From the NCBI RefSeq assembly GCF_000236805.1, contig NZ_AGFX01000041.1, forward strand, positions 558,001-622,000: a stretch of 64,000 nucleotides of DNA, in the 5' to 3' direction. The translations under genes were made by a program, and so were the position numbers. Shown here one piece after another: positions 36,499 through 45,498 of the stretch; position 1 is the stretch's first letter; every line of letters begins with the position of its first letter. Below the pieces are notes generated by a model that ran no database searches, was not told where the DNA came from, and worked only from the letters and a program-made list of their open reading frames with translations. This DNA is from Paenibacillus peoriae KCTC 3763 (lineage in GTDB: Bacteria > Bacillota > Bacilli > Paenibacillales > Paenibacillaceae).

Positions 36499-37377
36499 CT
36501 ACATATTCATCATCATTAAAGCGGGAGCACCCACCAGCACGATAACCGTCAGCAAAATCAGCGCCATCGGGAATACCAGCTTAGATGAAGCCTGCTCCCC
36601 TCTTGTCCGGCTAATCGAAGTCCGTTTGCCCCATAACGTCTGGGACAGCTCACGTAACGCCATCACGAAATCGCTCCCGCCACGTCTCATATTCAGCAAT
36701 ACCGTTGTCGTAAATACCGTCACTTCCTGAATACCGCAGCGTTTGCTTAAATGTTCAAATGCCTGTTGAAAGGAATATCCGCTTTCCCATTCCCCCACAG
36801 TCTGCCGCAATTCCCGGTACAACGGATGTATCGTATCCGCCCCTTTGCGCTCCACACAATGAAGCAATGCCCGTTGTACCGTCTCGCCTGCACCAACCAA
36901 AAGCATCATTTTACTCAACAGTTCAGGCAATTCCAATAGAATTTGCTGATCCCGTTTCTGTACTTTCCCATGCAAATCCTTGGTCAACGCGACTGGAACC
37001 AGCACACCCATTCCCAAACCAAGCACCAGTCCGGTTGCATCTCCGCCCATGATCAGCGATATTAAAGCTCCACCAGCGACCATCATATATCCGTAGCAGA
37101 GCATTTCTGCCAGAAAAAGTATCGTTTTTTCTCTGCTGTTCCGCATACCATACAGCTTTTGCACCGAACGCTGGAGCTTGAACACCAGCACAGGCAGCCT
37201 ATGAGTGACACGCGAAACATGAATGATGTGTACAAAAGGAACCGAAAGTCGTTGCAGCCGCAGTCCTTCCAGCTTCATACAGCGAAAATGTGCATACTGA
37301 GCATCATGCATCCGGTTCAGCACCACCCAACCTCCCACTTGCAGAACCAGCATGACCAGACAAACCAACATCACCAT
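36499..37377 (-). CDS. tadC: type II secretion system F-family platform protein TadC
   Basis: This inner-membrane platform protein of the Flp assembly machine is about 292 aa. It has a T2SSF domain (LPELLSKMMLLVGAGETVQRAL, then GGSDFVMALRELSQTLWGKRTSISRTRGEQAS) and a C-terminal helix. A GTG at 37386 overlaps the ribosome binding site. The ATG at 37377, 8 bases after AAGGAG, is preferred. Works with TadB and the TadA ATPase encoded just before. Confidence 0.88.
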   Translation of the reverse strand: MVMLVCLVMLVLQVGGWVVLNRMHDAQYAHFRCMKLEGLRLQRLSVPFVHIIHVSRVTHRLPVLVFKLQRSVQKLYGMRNSREKTILFLAEMLCYGYMMVAGGALISLIMGGDATGLVLGLGMGVLVPVALTKDLHGKVQKRDQQILLELPELLSKMMLLVGAGETVQRALLHCVERKGADTIHPLYRELRQTVGEWESGYSFQQAFEHLSKRCGIQEVTVFTTTVLLNMRRGGSDFVMALRELSQTLWGKRTSISRTRGEQASSKLVFPMALILLTVIVLVGAPALMMMNM

Positions 37378-37389
37378 ATCTAGCACTCC

Positions 37390-38187
37390 TTAGACTTCAA
37401 TCTTCATAATGTGGTTAATCCACACGAGACATCCCCCAAGCACCAGCAGACAAAGGGTGGACAGAATCATCCCTGTACCGCTGTATAAAGGCATCATGTA
37501 GTCTCCTGCAGTCATTGTCATAAACAGTACAAACAAAAAAGGAGCAGCAAACATAACTCTTGATTCAAAACGTTTTTGCGCAATCATCACACTGATTTCT
37601 TGTTGAATTTCCAGCTTCTCCCCTATGACACTTGAAGCTCGTCGTACAACCTCCACCAGATCACCTCCGGTTCGTTTGCAGGCCGCAAATACATCTGCAA
37701 AATTCGTAATATCCTCCATCTGAGCCCGATGGGCCAAATCCTGCAAAGCGGTCTCCACAGGCTGTCCGATTTCGAGGCAGGCTGTAATAATATTAAATTC
37801 AAAAATCAGATCGTGATCTCCATCCGGACTAAGCAAACGCAAATCCTCCACAGCCTCACGAAAACCATTCTCTACCGACCTCCCCGCCGAAAGAGAAGAC
37901 GAGAGTGAATATAAAGCCTGTTTAAATTGGATGCTCAGAGCAGACCTGCGTCGTTGCAGCAAAAATTGCCTGTAATAACGGGGCATCGCCAGAGCTCCGG
38001 CAGCACACAGCAACGATAAAATCCATTGGTGATAAAATAGATAGCCGATCATTGCGAATAGCACACCACTGAAGAGAATGCACATACTTTTTTGCATTGT
38101 CGTTAATGTGTATACCGTATAATCAGGCAGAGAAGGGACCTGACGGGATGCTTGCTCCGGCTTCACAGCCACTTTTCCTGTCTTCAT
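37390..38187 (-). CDS. tadB: type II secretion system F-family platform protein TadB
   Basis: This 265-aa membrane platform protein has two N-terminal helices (SMCILFSGVLFAMIGYLF and WILSLLCAAGALAMP). A T2SSF domain (QALYSLSSSLSAGRSVENGF, then ACKRTGGDLVEVVRRASSVIG) and C-terminal helices follow. The ATG overlaps the end of tadA by four bases. Confidence 0.88.
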   Translation of the reverse strand: MKTGKVAVKPEQASRQVPSLPDYTVYTLTTMQKSMCILFSGVLFAMIGYLFYHQWILSLLCAAGALAMPRYYRQFLLQRRRSALSIQFKQALYSLSSSLSAGRSVENGFREAVEDLRLLSPDGDHDLIFEFNIITACLEIGQPVETALQDLAHRAQMEDITNFADVFAACKRTGGDLVEVVRRASSVIGEKLEIQQEISVMIAQKRFESRVMFAAPFLFVLFMTMTAGDYMMPLYSGTGMILSTLCLLVLGGCLVWINHIMKIEV

Positions 38188-39437
38188 ACCGATGCTTCTC
38201 CCCTATGCCAGCTTTCCGGCTTTATTCCGGCCATTTGCAGCTTTAACGTATGATGCAGACCTTCACCACACCGTTCCAGCGCCCCTATGATTCTCCCGTT
38301 ACTTTCACCGCGCTCCTGAAAGCGATAGAGCGGATTAAGCGTCACCTGATCGTTTTCAAAGCCAATTACTTCACTAATTTCCAGTACCCGTCTGGATTTG
38401 TCACGGAGCCGTGACAGATGCACGAAGATATCAATGGCCGAACTGATCTGCTGCCGGACTACACCCAGCGGAAGATCGGCCCCGCCGAGCACCATCGTCT
38501 CCAGTCTGCTGACCATGTCACGGATATTATTCGCGTGACCGGTGGACAACGATCCATCATGTCCTGTATTCAGTGCTTGCAGCATATCCAACGCCTCACT
38601 CCCCCTGACCTCACCTACTACAATTCGGTTGGGTCGCATACGCAAGGAGGAACGAATCAGATCACGAATCGTGATTTCCCCCTTACCCTCGGTGTTCGCG
38701 TTCCGTGTCTCCATGGAAACAAGGTTAGGAACGGTCACAATTTGCAGCTCTGCCGAATCTTCAATCGTAATAATCCGTTCGGACGATGGGATAAACTGGG
38801 ATAACGCATTCAGAAAGGTTGTTTTACCGGAACCCGTTCCTCCGCTTATAAAAATGTTGTATTTGCTGCGTACCAGGTCCTTGAGCATCGCGGCCGCTTC
38901 CTCATCCAGCGCGCCTATTCGTATCAAGTCCTCCATCGTCATGGGCCGTTCGGGAAACTTCCGTATTGTCATGGTTGGCCCCTTGAGGGCCACCGGGGGC
39001 AGCACAATATTGACGCGTGATCCATCCTTTAGACGGGCATCCACAATCGGCGAAGCCTCATTCACAATTCGGTTCACCCCGGCCACAATTGTCTGGATCA
39101 GATCCTCCAGTCGCTCTCGGGACTCGAATTGATCGGGCACCTGAATCACCTCACCTGCCCGCTCCACAAAAATTTCCCGGTGACTGTTGATCATAATTTC
39201 CGTAACTGTCGGGTCATCGATTAATGGCTGGAGTACATCCAGCCCACGGAACGAATGAAAAATTTTACGGACAAGTGCATGCTTCTCTCGGGAAGTTAAG
39301 CCTGCCAGCTCTGTATCGTGTAAAATTCGATTTTCAATATGCCGGACCAAATCCGCATCGTCTACCGAAGACGTCACATCTAGCCCGCTTCGGATATCCG
39401 CTCGCAGTGCCTTAAAATGCTTCTCATTTATGCTCAT
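38184..39437 (-). CDS. tadA: Flp pilus assembly ATPase TadA/CpaF
   Basis: This hexameric secretion ATPase powers pilus assembly. The 417-aa protein has the N-terminal three-helix domain, VTEIMINSHREIFVERAG, Walker A SGGTGSGKTTFLN (about residues 205-217), an Asp box ITIEDSAELQ, Walker B RIVVGEVRGSEALDML and the His box LSTGHANN. The ATG at 39437 is 18 bases after tadZ. Confidence 0.95.
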   Translation of the reverse strand: MSINEKHFKALRADIRSGLDVTSSVDDADLVRHIENRILHDTELAGLTSREKHALVRKIFHSFRGLDVLQPLIDDPTVTEIMINSHREIFVERAGEVIQVPDQFESRERLEDLIQTIVAGVNRIVNEASPIVDARLKDGSRVNIVLPPVALKGPTMTIRKFPERPMTMEDLIRIGALDEEAAAMLKDLVRSKYNIFISGGTGSGKTTFLNALSQFIPSSERIITIEDSAELQIVTVPNLVSMETRNANTEGKGEITIRDLIRSSLRMRPNRIVVGEVRGSEALDMLQALNTGHDGSLSTGHANNIRDMVSRLETMVLGGADLPLGVVRQQISSAIDIFVHLSRLRDKSRRVLEISEVIGFENDQVTLNPLYRFQERGESNGRIIGALERCGEGLHHTLKLQMAGIKPESWHRGEASV

Positions 39438-39455
39438 CAGCCCCTTTACCCCCTT

Positions 39456-40613
39456 TTAAGACCAAGCGACAGGCGACTGTACTGCACTCTCCACATTCAG
39501 CAGCTCGCGACACAGATGGCGGATTTCCCGCTGATAAATCGGTGAACTAAGCAGCAATTCACGATGCTGCATCTGTTTCCATGAAGGAATATACGGCAGT
39601 GCTCCGTTTAGGTCCATGAAGTCTCGAGGTAACGAGTTCATCATCGTTCCCATATAACGGTTCACGACAAAGCTCGTTTTGGACAGCATGGTTTCAAACC
39701 CTTCGGGCTGTGTTAACTCCAGAACATCCAGCCACAGGCCACACTTATGCATGCTCATTAAATCGTCAGCCAGCAGCCAGATCAGCTTATGACTGGCTTC
39801 CAGCACAGCTTGAGCCCGGTCACCATTTTCGGATTCGCTATCTACGATCACTACATCATACTGTCCGCTCTCGGCAATCGTCCGAATTAGCTGCACTGCT
39901 TCATCACAGGTCATATCTATTAGCTCCTTGCGATTATAGACAGGCTGAAAAGTATCGGCCTGAATTTCAGGACGATGCACACAATAGGAAGCTACGGAAG
40001 AGGGAATGCCGTCACTCTCCGTCGCCTTGAGGTCATATAGCAGCCTGGACAGCCCTCCTCCTTCTATACTGTTAGAACTGCCTGAACCCGTGAACAGCGA
40101 GCTTGAATCCACCGTTTCCAGATTCAAATAAAATACGGAATACCCCTCATTCCCCAACTGCTTGGACATATTGAGCGCAGCTGTTGTCTTTCCCAGCCCG
40201 CCGGAAGCCGCCAGCATGCCGATAATGATTCCGCCTTCCCGACTGTTTACACTTTGTCGATTGCACGACCGCTGTCTTGCCATTTCCAAAATAGAACCTA
40301 CCAGCCCGGATAAAGACTGATATTTCAATAACGGTTGTCCGTATTGGCTTACTTCTTCACCCTCATGTAATACCAAACAAGGAATATCGGCAGCTTCCCG
40401 ATCTGTCCACAGACTCAAAAAAGCCGCTTCACCCACCACGATATCCGGTCTTTTTATTCCGTTCGTTTCCATCATGTATTGACGAAATGCTTCCGGCTGC
40501 GAAAATGCCGTTATCCTCAGCCTTCTGGCGTACTCGCTCCCGTGTACATAATTCAGCAGCGGCTCAATATATTCCCGGTCTGCTACAGCCAATACCACTT
40601 TTACCGGAATCAT
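39456..40613 (-). CDS. tadZ: TadZ/CpaE-like ATPase, pilus localisation
   Basis: This 385-aa protein has an N-terminal receiver-like domain (VKVVLAVADREYIEPLL) and a MinD/ParA-like ATPase domain. The deviant Walker A GMLAASGGLGKTTAALNMS and the Asp in VVIVDSESENGD are visible. TadZ proteins position the pilus machine. The open frame begins earlier, but the ATG at 40613, 9 bases after AAAGGGG, matches the family start. It is the first gene of the tad operon, behind the leader hairpin. Confidence 0.87.
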   Translation of the reverse strand: MIPVKVVLAVADREYIEPLLNYVHGSEYARRLRITAFSQPEAFRQYMMETNGIKRPDIVVGEAAFLSLWTDREAADIPCLVLHEGEEVSQYGQPLLKYQSLSGLVGSILEMARQRSCNRQSVNSREGGIIIGMLAASGGLGKTTAALNMSKQLGNEGYSVFYLNLETVDSSSLFTGSGSSNSIEGGGLSRLLYDLKATESDGIPSSVASYCVHRPEIQADTFQPVYNRKELIDMTCDEAVQLIRTIAESGQYDVVIVDSESENGDRAQAVLEASHKLIWLLADDLMSMHKCGLWLDVLELTQPEGFETMLSKTSFVVNRYMGTMMNSLPRDFMDLNGALPYIPSWKQMQHRELLLSSPIYQREIRHLCRELLNVESAVQSPVAWS

Positions 40614-40643
40614 GATACCCATCCCCTTTCCAACACAACAACG

Positions 40644-40698
40644 CAAAAAAGCACCGTTCATCCATCCGTACATACATACGGTTGGTGAACGGTGCTTC
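40644..40698 (-). terminator. leader terminator / putative attenuator of the tad operon
   Basis: On the minus strand AGCACCGTTCA and TGAACGGTGCT close a long hairpin with an inner CCGTA/TACGG stem, followed by TTTTTT. It lies between the candidate promoter (40724-40752) and tadZ, about 35 bases before the start codon, so it would stop transcripts before the operon unless overcome. Confidence 0.75.
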
Positions 40699-40723
40699 CG
40701 TCACGCGCATACTATTTATTGGT

Positions 40724-40752
40724 AGAATAGCATAGCACTTATTATAGAGCAA
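40724..40752 (-). promoter_or_regulatory. candidate sigma-A promoter of the tad operon
   Basis: On the minus strand TTGCTC (40747-40752) and TATTCT (40724-40729) are 17 bases apart. A TATAAT also occurs between them, with a TTGCAT 15 bases further up as an alternative. Confidence 0.5.
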
Positions 40753-40794
40753 GTATTTTTTATGCAAATATGATTCCATATTCTTTTTAGAAGC

Positions 40795-40821
40795 AAAAAG
40801 GCAGGGATATACTCCCCGCCT
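40795..40821 (-). terminator. intrinsic terminator after the His-rich gene
   Basis: On the minus strand GGCGGGGA and TCCCTGCC pair around GTATA, followed by TTTTT. Confidence 0.82.
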
Positions 40822-40836
40822 CCCGCTACCTTTATC

Positions 40837-41031
40837 TTACCAGAATTTGTGGTGACGATGACAGTCATGATGACGATGATGACGATGTTTCCGATGATGG
40901 TGACATTTTTTCACAAAAAAGTCTTCATGACACCGATGACGTTTTCTAGGTTTAAACTTAATGACAGTCACCTTAATAATTTTCTTAGTAACGTGTTTTC
41001 TTGGTTTATGAATATGACAATGTTTAAACAT
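40837..41031 (-). CDS. 64-aa histidine-rich basic protein
   Basis: This tiny protein contains 17 His and 4 Cys among 64 residues, mostly in the C-terminal half (KKCHHHRKHRHHRHHDCHRHH), with Lys/Arg filling the rest. It has a real gene's signals: GGAGG 10 bases before the ATG and its own terminator. His/Cys density suggests metal binding (Ni, Zn, Cu or Mn), while short His/Lys-rich proteins are also found in spore coats. The neighbouring kdpD-like and Mn transport genes make either reading possible. No family recognised. Confidence 0.72.
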   Translation of the reverse strand: MFKHCHIHKPRKHVTKKIIKVTVIKFKPRKRHRCHEDFFVKKCHHHRKHRHHRHHDCHRHHKFW

Positions 41032-41128
41032 TTTTAATTCGCCTCCATTTCTTTGAGATAGAATATACTATGGAAGCATTGAACAACCGGAAACTAACAT
41101 ATGACTATTTACGAATGAATTGGGTGAT

Positions 41129-43456
41129 CTACTCGTCTTCTTCCAGCTTGATATTCGGGTCGTAGTCCGCCACGATTAGAACATCCATATGACGCGCTTG
41201 ACGGAGGATTCTCGGAACGACTGTAACCTTTCCCCAACACTTGCTTCGGGAAGACTGCCCCACAATGAGCTGCGTCCCCGTATATCCTTCCACCGGAGCA
41301 ATCAGAATGTCGGCAATCTCCCGCCGACTGGAAGCCAGCCGTATTTCGAAGGTTCCTCCCAATCGCTTGGTCAACATTTTTAGCTGTTTCAGACGTGGGG
41401 CCAGCCTTTCGGGTATGCTTTCTCCGACATGAACATAAGTTACAATCCACACGGCCTTCAGTCGAAAAGAGATACGAAAACCACGGCGAATCAGCCTTTC
41501 AGCATTTTCGCTTAGCGTCACGCCTACAAAGATCACTTCCTCCCTACGCCACGGTCCCCGCAGCGATCCGTGACGATCCCACGATTCCAGCCGCTCATCC
41601 ACATCATCCGCCAATTCCCGCAGAGCCAGCTCACGCAGCGCAATCAGATTACCTAATTTAAAAAAGTGGCTAAGCGCCTGTTCCACCTTGGCAGGATCGT
41701 ATATTTTGCCATCACGCATCCGCTGCTGCAACGATTTGGGAGCCACATCCACAAGCTGTACCTCATCGGCCAAACGCATCATATGATCGGGGACAGTCTC
41801 TCTCATCCGAATGCCGGTAATTTGTTCTACCGCGTCATTCAAGCTCTCCAGGTGCTGTACATTCATTGTGGATATGATAGAAATACCTTGATCCAGAATA
41901 GTCAATACATCCTCATAGCGCTTGGATCTCGGACTGCCGGGAACGTTGGTATGCGCCAGTTCGTCGATCAGCACTACCTCAGGATTACGCCTGAGAATGG
42001 CCTCGGTGTCCATTTCTTCCAAATGTGCGCCATGTCGCTCGATAGACTGACGAGGAATCATATCCAGAGAGCCCACTTGTGCCAGCGTTTCCGCTCTTCC
42101 ATGCGTCTCCAGCAAGCCGATTACAACATCAATTCCGCTCTCTAGCAAATCATTGCCCTCTCTCAGCATCGTGTATGTTTTGCCGACCCCTGGTGCAGCG
42201 CCAATGTATACCTTGAGCTTGCCACGCCGAATTTTGGCTGCCTCAGCCTGTGCCTCCTCATCGCTCAAGCGATGATAGGGATCATTATCTCCTTCCTCCT
42301 GTCTCATCGTTGGCAAAATCCGTTCACCTTCCTGCTCGGCTCGATCCGCTATCAACAGCAGGTCCATGTTTTTCATCCGTTTAAAAATTCCGTTCACCAG
42401 CGATCCCCTAACTAGCTCCTGCCATCGGGTCTGCCGGGAATGTCCCATAACGATCCGGGTAACATTATGCGCCACCGCATAATGAATAAGCTGACGAGGC
42501 AACCTTCTGCGGGAAAAAAGCGGGATTTCTTCAAATGCCGATCCTATCTTGTCAGTCAGCTGCACAATGGAGCGCTTAAAGGCCGCTGATTCCCTGGACA
42601 GCTTGTGCTTCTGGCTGACAAAGGAGACCACCAGCATATCTCCACCCAACCGCTTGGCGACCTGCTCTCCTCTGCGAACATAAATAGACCCGTTCCAATG
42701 ATATTGGACAGGCACCAAAATACGCTCGGCGGCTCCTGACGCCCCGTGCAAGCCTAATTCCTCCCGGTGCCGTTCCAGCGAATCGTTCACATCCTCTGCC
42801 ACTAATCGCAGAGCCAGCTCGCGCAGCTTACCCAGATTTCCCCGGTGGAACATTTCAGGATTGGTCGCATGCATGTAGCCTTTCGCCAGCCGTTCTAAAA
42901 CCGTCTCCGGTGTAACATCAATCAGACGGATTTCATCCGCCAGCTCCAGCGTATTGACCGGGACCGTGGATGCCGCTTCAATTCCTGTCAGCTGATACAC
43001 CCACTCCGTAATCCCTTCAAGTTCATAGACATTGACCGTCGTAATGACGCTAATCCCCAGCTCCAGCAAATATTGAATATCCTCCAGTCGGCTTGGAAAT
43101 CGGGCCCCTACCCGGTTACGATGTGCCAAATGATCTACCAGCACCACCTCGGGATTGCGTTCCACTAGAGCTTCCACATTCAAATCTTTTTGCTCCACAC
43201 CGTCCTGCATCCAATGAATACTGGGCACTCGCTCCAGCGTGCCGACCTGCTCCACGGTTTCACGTCGCTGCATGGTCGAGACTGCGCAAATCACAACATC
43301 AATCCCTTCATGCTGAAGCGATTGCCCTTCCTGGAGCATATGATACGTTTTGCCCGAACCGCTGACTGCACCAATGTAAATTTTGAGTCTGCCCCGGTGC
43401 AGTTTGTTAATGGATTCCAGTATTTCCTCGGGTGATTTGCGTTTGAAGCTCTCCAT
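41129..43456 (-). CDS. tandem KdpD N-terminal sensor protein without kinase domain
   Basis: This 775-aa cytosolic protein is made of two consecutive KdpD-N plus USP units of about 390 residues. Unit 1 has Walker A GAVSGSGKT (29-37), NPEVVLVDHLAHRN (101-114, the usual Glu replaced by His) and a USP domain (about 243-371). Unit 2 has canonical GAAPGVGKT (419-427), NPEVVLIDELAHTN (491-504) and a second USP domain (about 639-765). There are no transmembrane helices, GAF, HisKA or HATPase domains, and no KdpE nearby. The ATG at 43456 follows GGGAGGAAC; the open frame further up is leader. KdpD USP domains bind c-di-AMP in Staphylococcus, so a sensory role toward the kdp operon 7 kb away is likely but inferred. 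Confidence 0.88.
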   Translation of the reverse strand: MESFKRKSPEEILESINKLHRGRLKIYIGAVSGSGKTYHMLQEGQSLQHEGIDVVICAVSTMQRRETVEQVGTLERVPSIHWMQDGVEQKDLNVEALVERNPEVVLVDHLAHRNRVGARFPSRLEDIQYLLELGISVITTVNVYELEGITEWVYQLTGIEAASTVPVNTLELADEIRLIDVTPETVLERLAKGYMHATNPEMFHRGNLGKLRELALRLVAEDVNDSLERHREELGLHGASGAAERILVPVQYHWNGSIYVRRGEQVAKRLGGDMLVVSFVSQKHKLSRESAAFKRSIVQLTDKIGSAFEEIPLFSRRRLPRQLIHYAVAHNVTRIVMGHSRQTRWQELVRGSLVNGIFKRMKNMDLLLIADRAEQEGERILPTMRQEEGDNDPYHRLSDEEAQAEAAKIRRGKLKVYIGAAPGVGKTYTMLREGNDLLESGIDVVIGLLETHGRAETLAQVGSLDMIPRQSIERHGAHLEEMDTEAILRRNPEVVLIDELAHTNVPGSPRSKRYEDVLTILDQGISIISTMNVQHLESLNDAVEQITGIRMRETVPDHMMRLADEVQLVDVAPKSLQQRMRDGKIYDPAKVEQALSHFFKLGNLIALRELALRELADDVDERLESWDRHGSLRGPWRREEVIFVGVTLSENAERLIRRGFRISFRLKAVWIVTYVHVGESIPERLAPRLKQLKMLTKRLGGTFEIRLASSRREIADILIAPVEGYTGTQLIVGQSSRSKCWGKVTVVPRILRQARHMDVLIVADYDPNIKLEEDE

Positions 43457-43596
43457 CCTTTGTTCCTCCCTGCAACATGACAGCTCACTTGCGTCCGTTC
43501 TTGTCTGGCTGTAATGAATGTACTCCCGTGTTCCAGACAATTCAAGACGAGTTCCGCAGCTTTCCCCGAAAAAATCCGCACAAGCCAGTATACACG

Positions 43597-43644
43597 CAAA
43601 AAAGCGTGGATTCAGGCATTTTCTGCCCATTTGCACGCTTTTTC
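43597..43644 (-). terminator. intrinsic terminator of the mnt operon
   Basis: On the minus strand AAAAAGCGTG and CACGCTTTTTT pair around an AATGCC-containing loop. The T tract is part of the stem end. Confidence 0.82.
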
Positions 43645-43679
43645 GGTAAACTTGTATATAAGGCTTCCCGCGAATCGAA

Positions 43680-44567
43680 TCACTTGCTATCCTCGCCAAC
43701 CAGCCCCCGCTGCTGAAGCCATTTTTGCCAAACTACACCATGAGTTGGAGAAAAAAGAAAAGCTAAAAGCAGCAGCACTCCCGATACACACAGCATACAT
43801 GCCGCAATAGAGGCATCCAGCATACTTGCCGTGTAGAAGCCTGCGACCGAACTGATAACTCCAAATCCGACGCTATACACGATCATACGGGACAATTTCT
43901 CCGTCAGCAGGTAAGCCGTAAGTGGCGGTACAACAAGCATTCCAACCACCAGAATTGCCCCCACGCTCTCAAATGACGCCACCGTCGTAAGCGATACGAG
44001 ACTCATCAGCAGATAATGGAAAAAAACAACCGGAATGCCCAATGAAGCTGCCAATGCGGGATCAAAGGAAGTGATTTTAAATTGCTTGAAAAAGCCCCAT
44101 ACCACGAGCAAATTGATTAAAAACATCGCGCCTGTAGTCCATACAGCCCTCGGACCAACATCAACGCCAGCAATCTCAAGCGTATTCCACGGCACATATA
44201 CAATCTCCCCATACAGCACGTGATCCATATCCAGATGAACATTGGAAGCAAACACACTGACCAGCAGAACGCCGATGGCAAACAGTGTAGTAAACACTAC
44301 GCCAATAGCGGCATCACTTTGCAGACCACTTTGCTGGAACAGCTGAATCAGATACACCGTTAGAAGACCCAGCACGGCCGCACCAAACATCATCCATACC
44401 GAATCCCTGGACCCGCTGATTAAAAAAGCAATAACAATCCCCGGTAGCACCGCATGGCTGATGGCGTCACCGATCATAGCCATTTTCCGAAGCACGAGAA
44501 AGCAGCCGACAATGCTACATCCCCCTGCCACAAACATTCCCGTCAAGATCACATAAAATGAACTCAT
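43680..44567 (-). CDS. mntD: manganese ABC transporter permease
   Basis: This 295-aa ZnuB/MntB-family (ABC-3) permease has about eight membrane helices. LRKMAMIGDAISHAVLPGIVIAF and SVGAILVVGMLVVPPLTAYL are family segments. The ATG overlaps the stop of the first permease gene by four bases. It forms the heterodimeric channel with mntC. Metal preference is inferred from the binding protein. Confidence 0.88.
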   Translation of the reverse strand: MSSFYVILTGMFVAGGCSIVGCFLVLRKMAMIGDAISHAVLPGIVIAFLISGSRDSVWMMFGAAVLGLLTVYLIQLFQQSGLQSDAAIGVVFTTLFAIGVLLVSVFASNVHLDMDHVLYGEIVYVPWNTLEIAGVDVGPRAVWTTGAMFLINLLVVWGFFKQFKITSFDPALAASLGIPVVFFHYLLMSLVSLTTVASFESVGAILVVGMLVVPPLTAYLLTEKLSRMIVYSVGFGVISSVAGFYTASMLDASIAACMLCVSGVLLLLAFLFSPTHGVVWQKWLQQRGLVGEDSK

Positions 44568-45493
44568 AGGGCACGCTCCTTTCCCGGCTGCGTCCCGACT
44601 GCCTGCTCCAGATTATGTCTGGCATTCAATCGAACGATAGCCTTGGAAATCACTCCGCGCTGCGGCGCAAAAATCAGGCTCACACCAAACACCACCGTCG
44701 CACACAAAACGCATAACGGTCCTGTAGGGAGATTCTGCCCCAGAGAGCTAAGGAGTGTCCCACCAAGGCCAGCTATAGCACCGAACACGCCTGATAGGCA
44801 CACCATGACCCCCAGCTTCTCTGTCCAGTATCTTGCTGACACGGCCGGGGTAATCAGCAGGGCCGCCATCATAATGACACCCACGGCCTGAATGCCAGCA
44901 ACCACCGCAATGACAATCAGCAGCATCAACAGCTTATCCAGCAGCCCCGCTGGAAAACCAAGTCCGCGAGCAAAGCCGGGGTCAAAGCTAAGCAGCTTAA
45001 ATTCCTTGAAGAACAATAGGCATATCCCGATCAGCACCACCGAGATTGCAGCCATCGTATAAACATCAGACAATACCATGGCCGCAGCCTGACCAAATAA
45101 AAATTTATCCAACCCGCTTTGGTTTCCCGCGCCACTATGCTGAATTTCGGTCAACAGCATAATGCCGAAACCAAAAAATACAGACAGCACCGCCGCTATC
45201 GCCGAATCACTTTTAATTCGCGAATACCGGACCAGCGCACTAATCGCAAAAGTCGCAGCAACGCCTGCAATGGCAGCTCCAATCATAAATCCGAACACGG
45301 ATTTCGTACCCGTAATCATAAACGCCACGCATACCCCAGGCAAAGCTGCATGTGCCAAGGCATCTCCCATGAGCGACTGCTTGCGCAAATACATAAAGCT
45401 GCCAATCACGCCGCTGCTTAACCCGAGCAAAATGCAGCCCAGCAAAATCCACTGCATATTCGGATCGGCCAAAAGCGTAGCCAAGCTTGTCAT
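44564..45493 (-). CDS. mntC: manganese ABC transporter permease
   Basis: This 309-aa ABC-3 family permease is homologous to its neighbour: LRKQSLMGDALAHAALPGVCVAF, KSDSAIAAVLSVFFGFGI and VGVIMMAALLITPAVSARYW are visible. A GTG at 45502 is in frame, but the ATG at 45493 has GAGG 7 bases upstream and starts just after the mntB stop. Two permease genes in a row are typical of Mn/Zn uptake operons. Confidence 0.88.
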   Translation of the reverse strand: MTSLATLLADPNMQWILLGCILLGLSSGVIGSFMYLRKQSLMGDALAHAALPGVCVAFMITGTKSVFGFMIGAAIAGVAATFAISALVRYSRIKSDSAIAAVLSVFFGFGIMLLTEIQHSGAGNQSGLDKFLFGQAAAMVLSDVYTMAAISVVLIGICLLFFKEFKLLSFDPGFARGLGFPAGLLDKLLMLLIVIAVVAGIQAVGVIMMAALLITPAVSARYWTEKLGVMVCLSGVFGAIAGLGGTLLSSLGQNLPTGPLCVLCATVVFGVSLIFAPQRGVISKAIVRLNARHNLEQAVGTQPGKERAL

Positions 45494-45498
45494 CCCCC

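Noticed and set aside
40849-41037. Met/Thr-rich frame opposite the His-rich gene
   Set aside because: It mirrors the CAT/CAC repeats of the His codons; the minus strand has the ribosome binding site and terminator.
41395-41661. Open frames on the plus strand opposite the KdpD-like gene
   Set aside because: Antisense shadows of a strongly conserved gene with no ribosome binding sites or families.
40837-43456. A full kdpDE two-component system
   Set aside because: The KdpD-like protein ends after its second USP domain at a stop codon; no HATPase or response regulator frame follows, only the His-rich gene and terminator.
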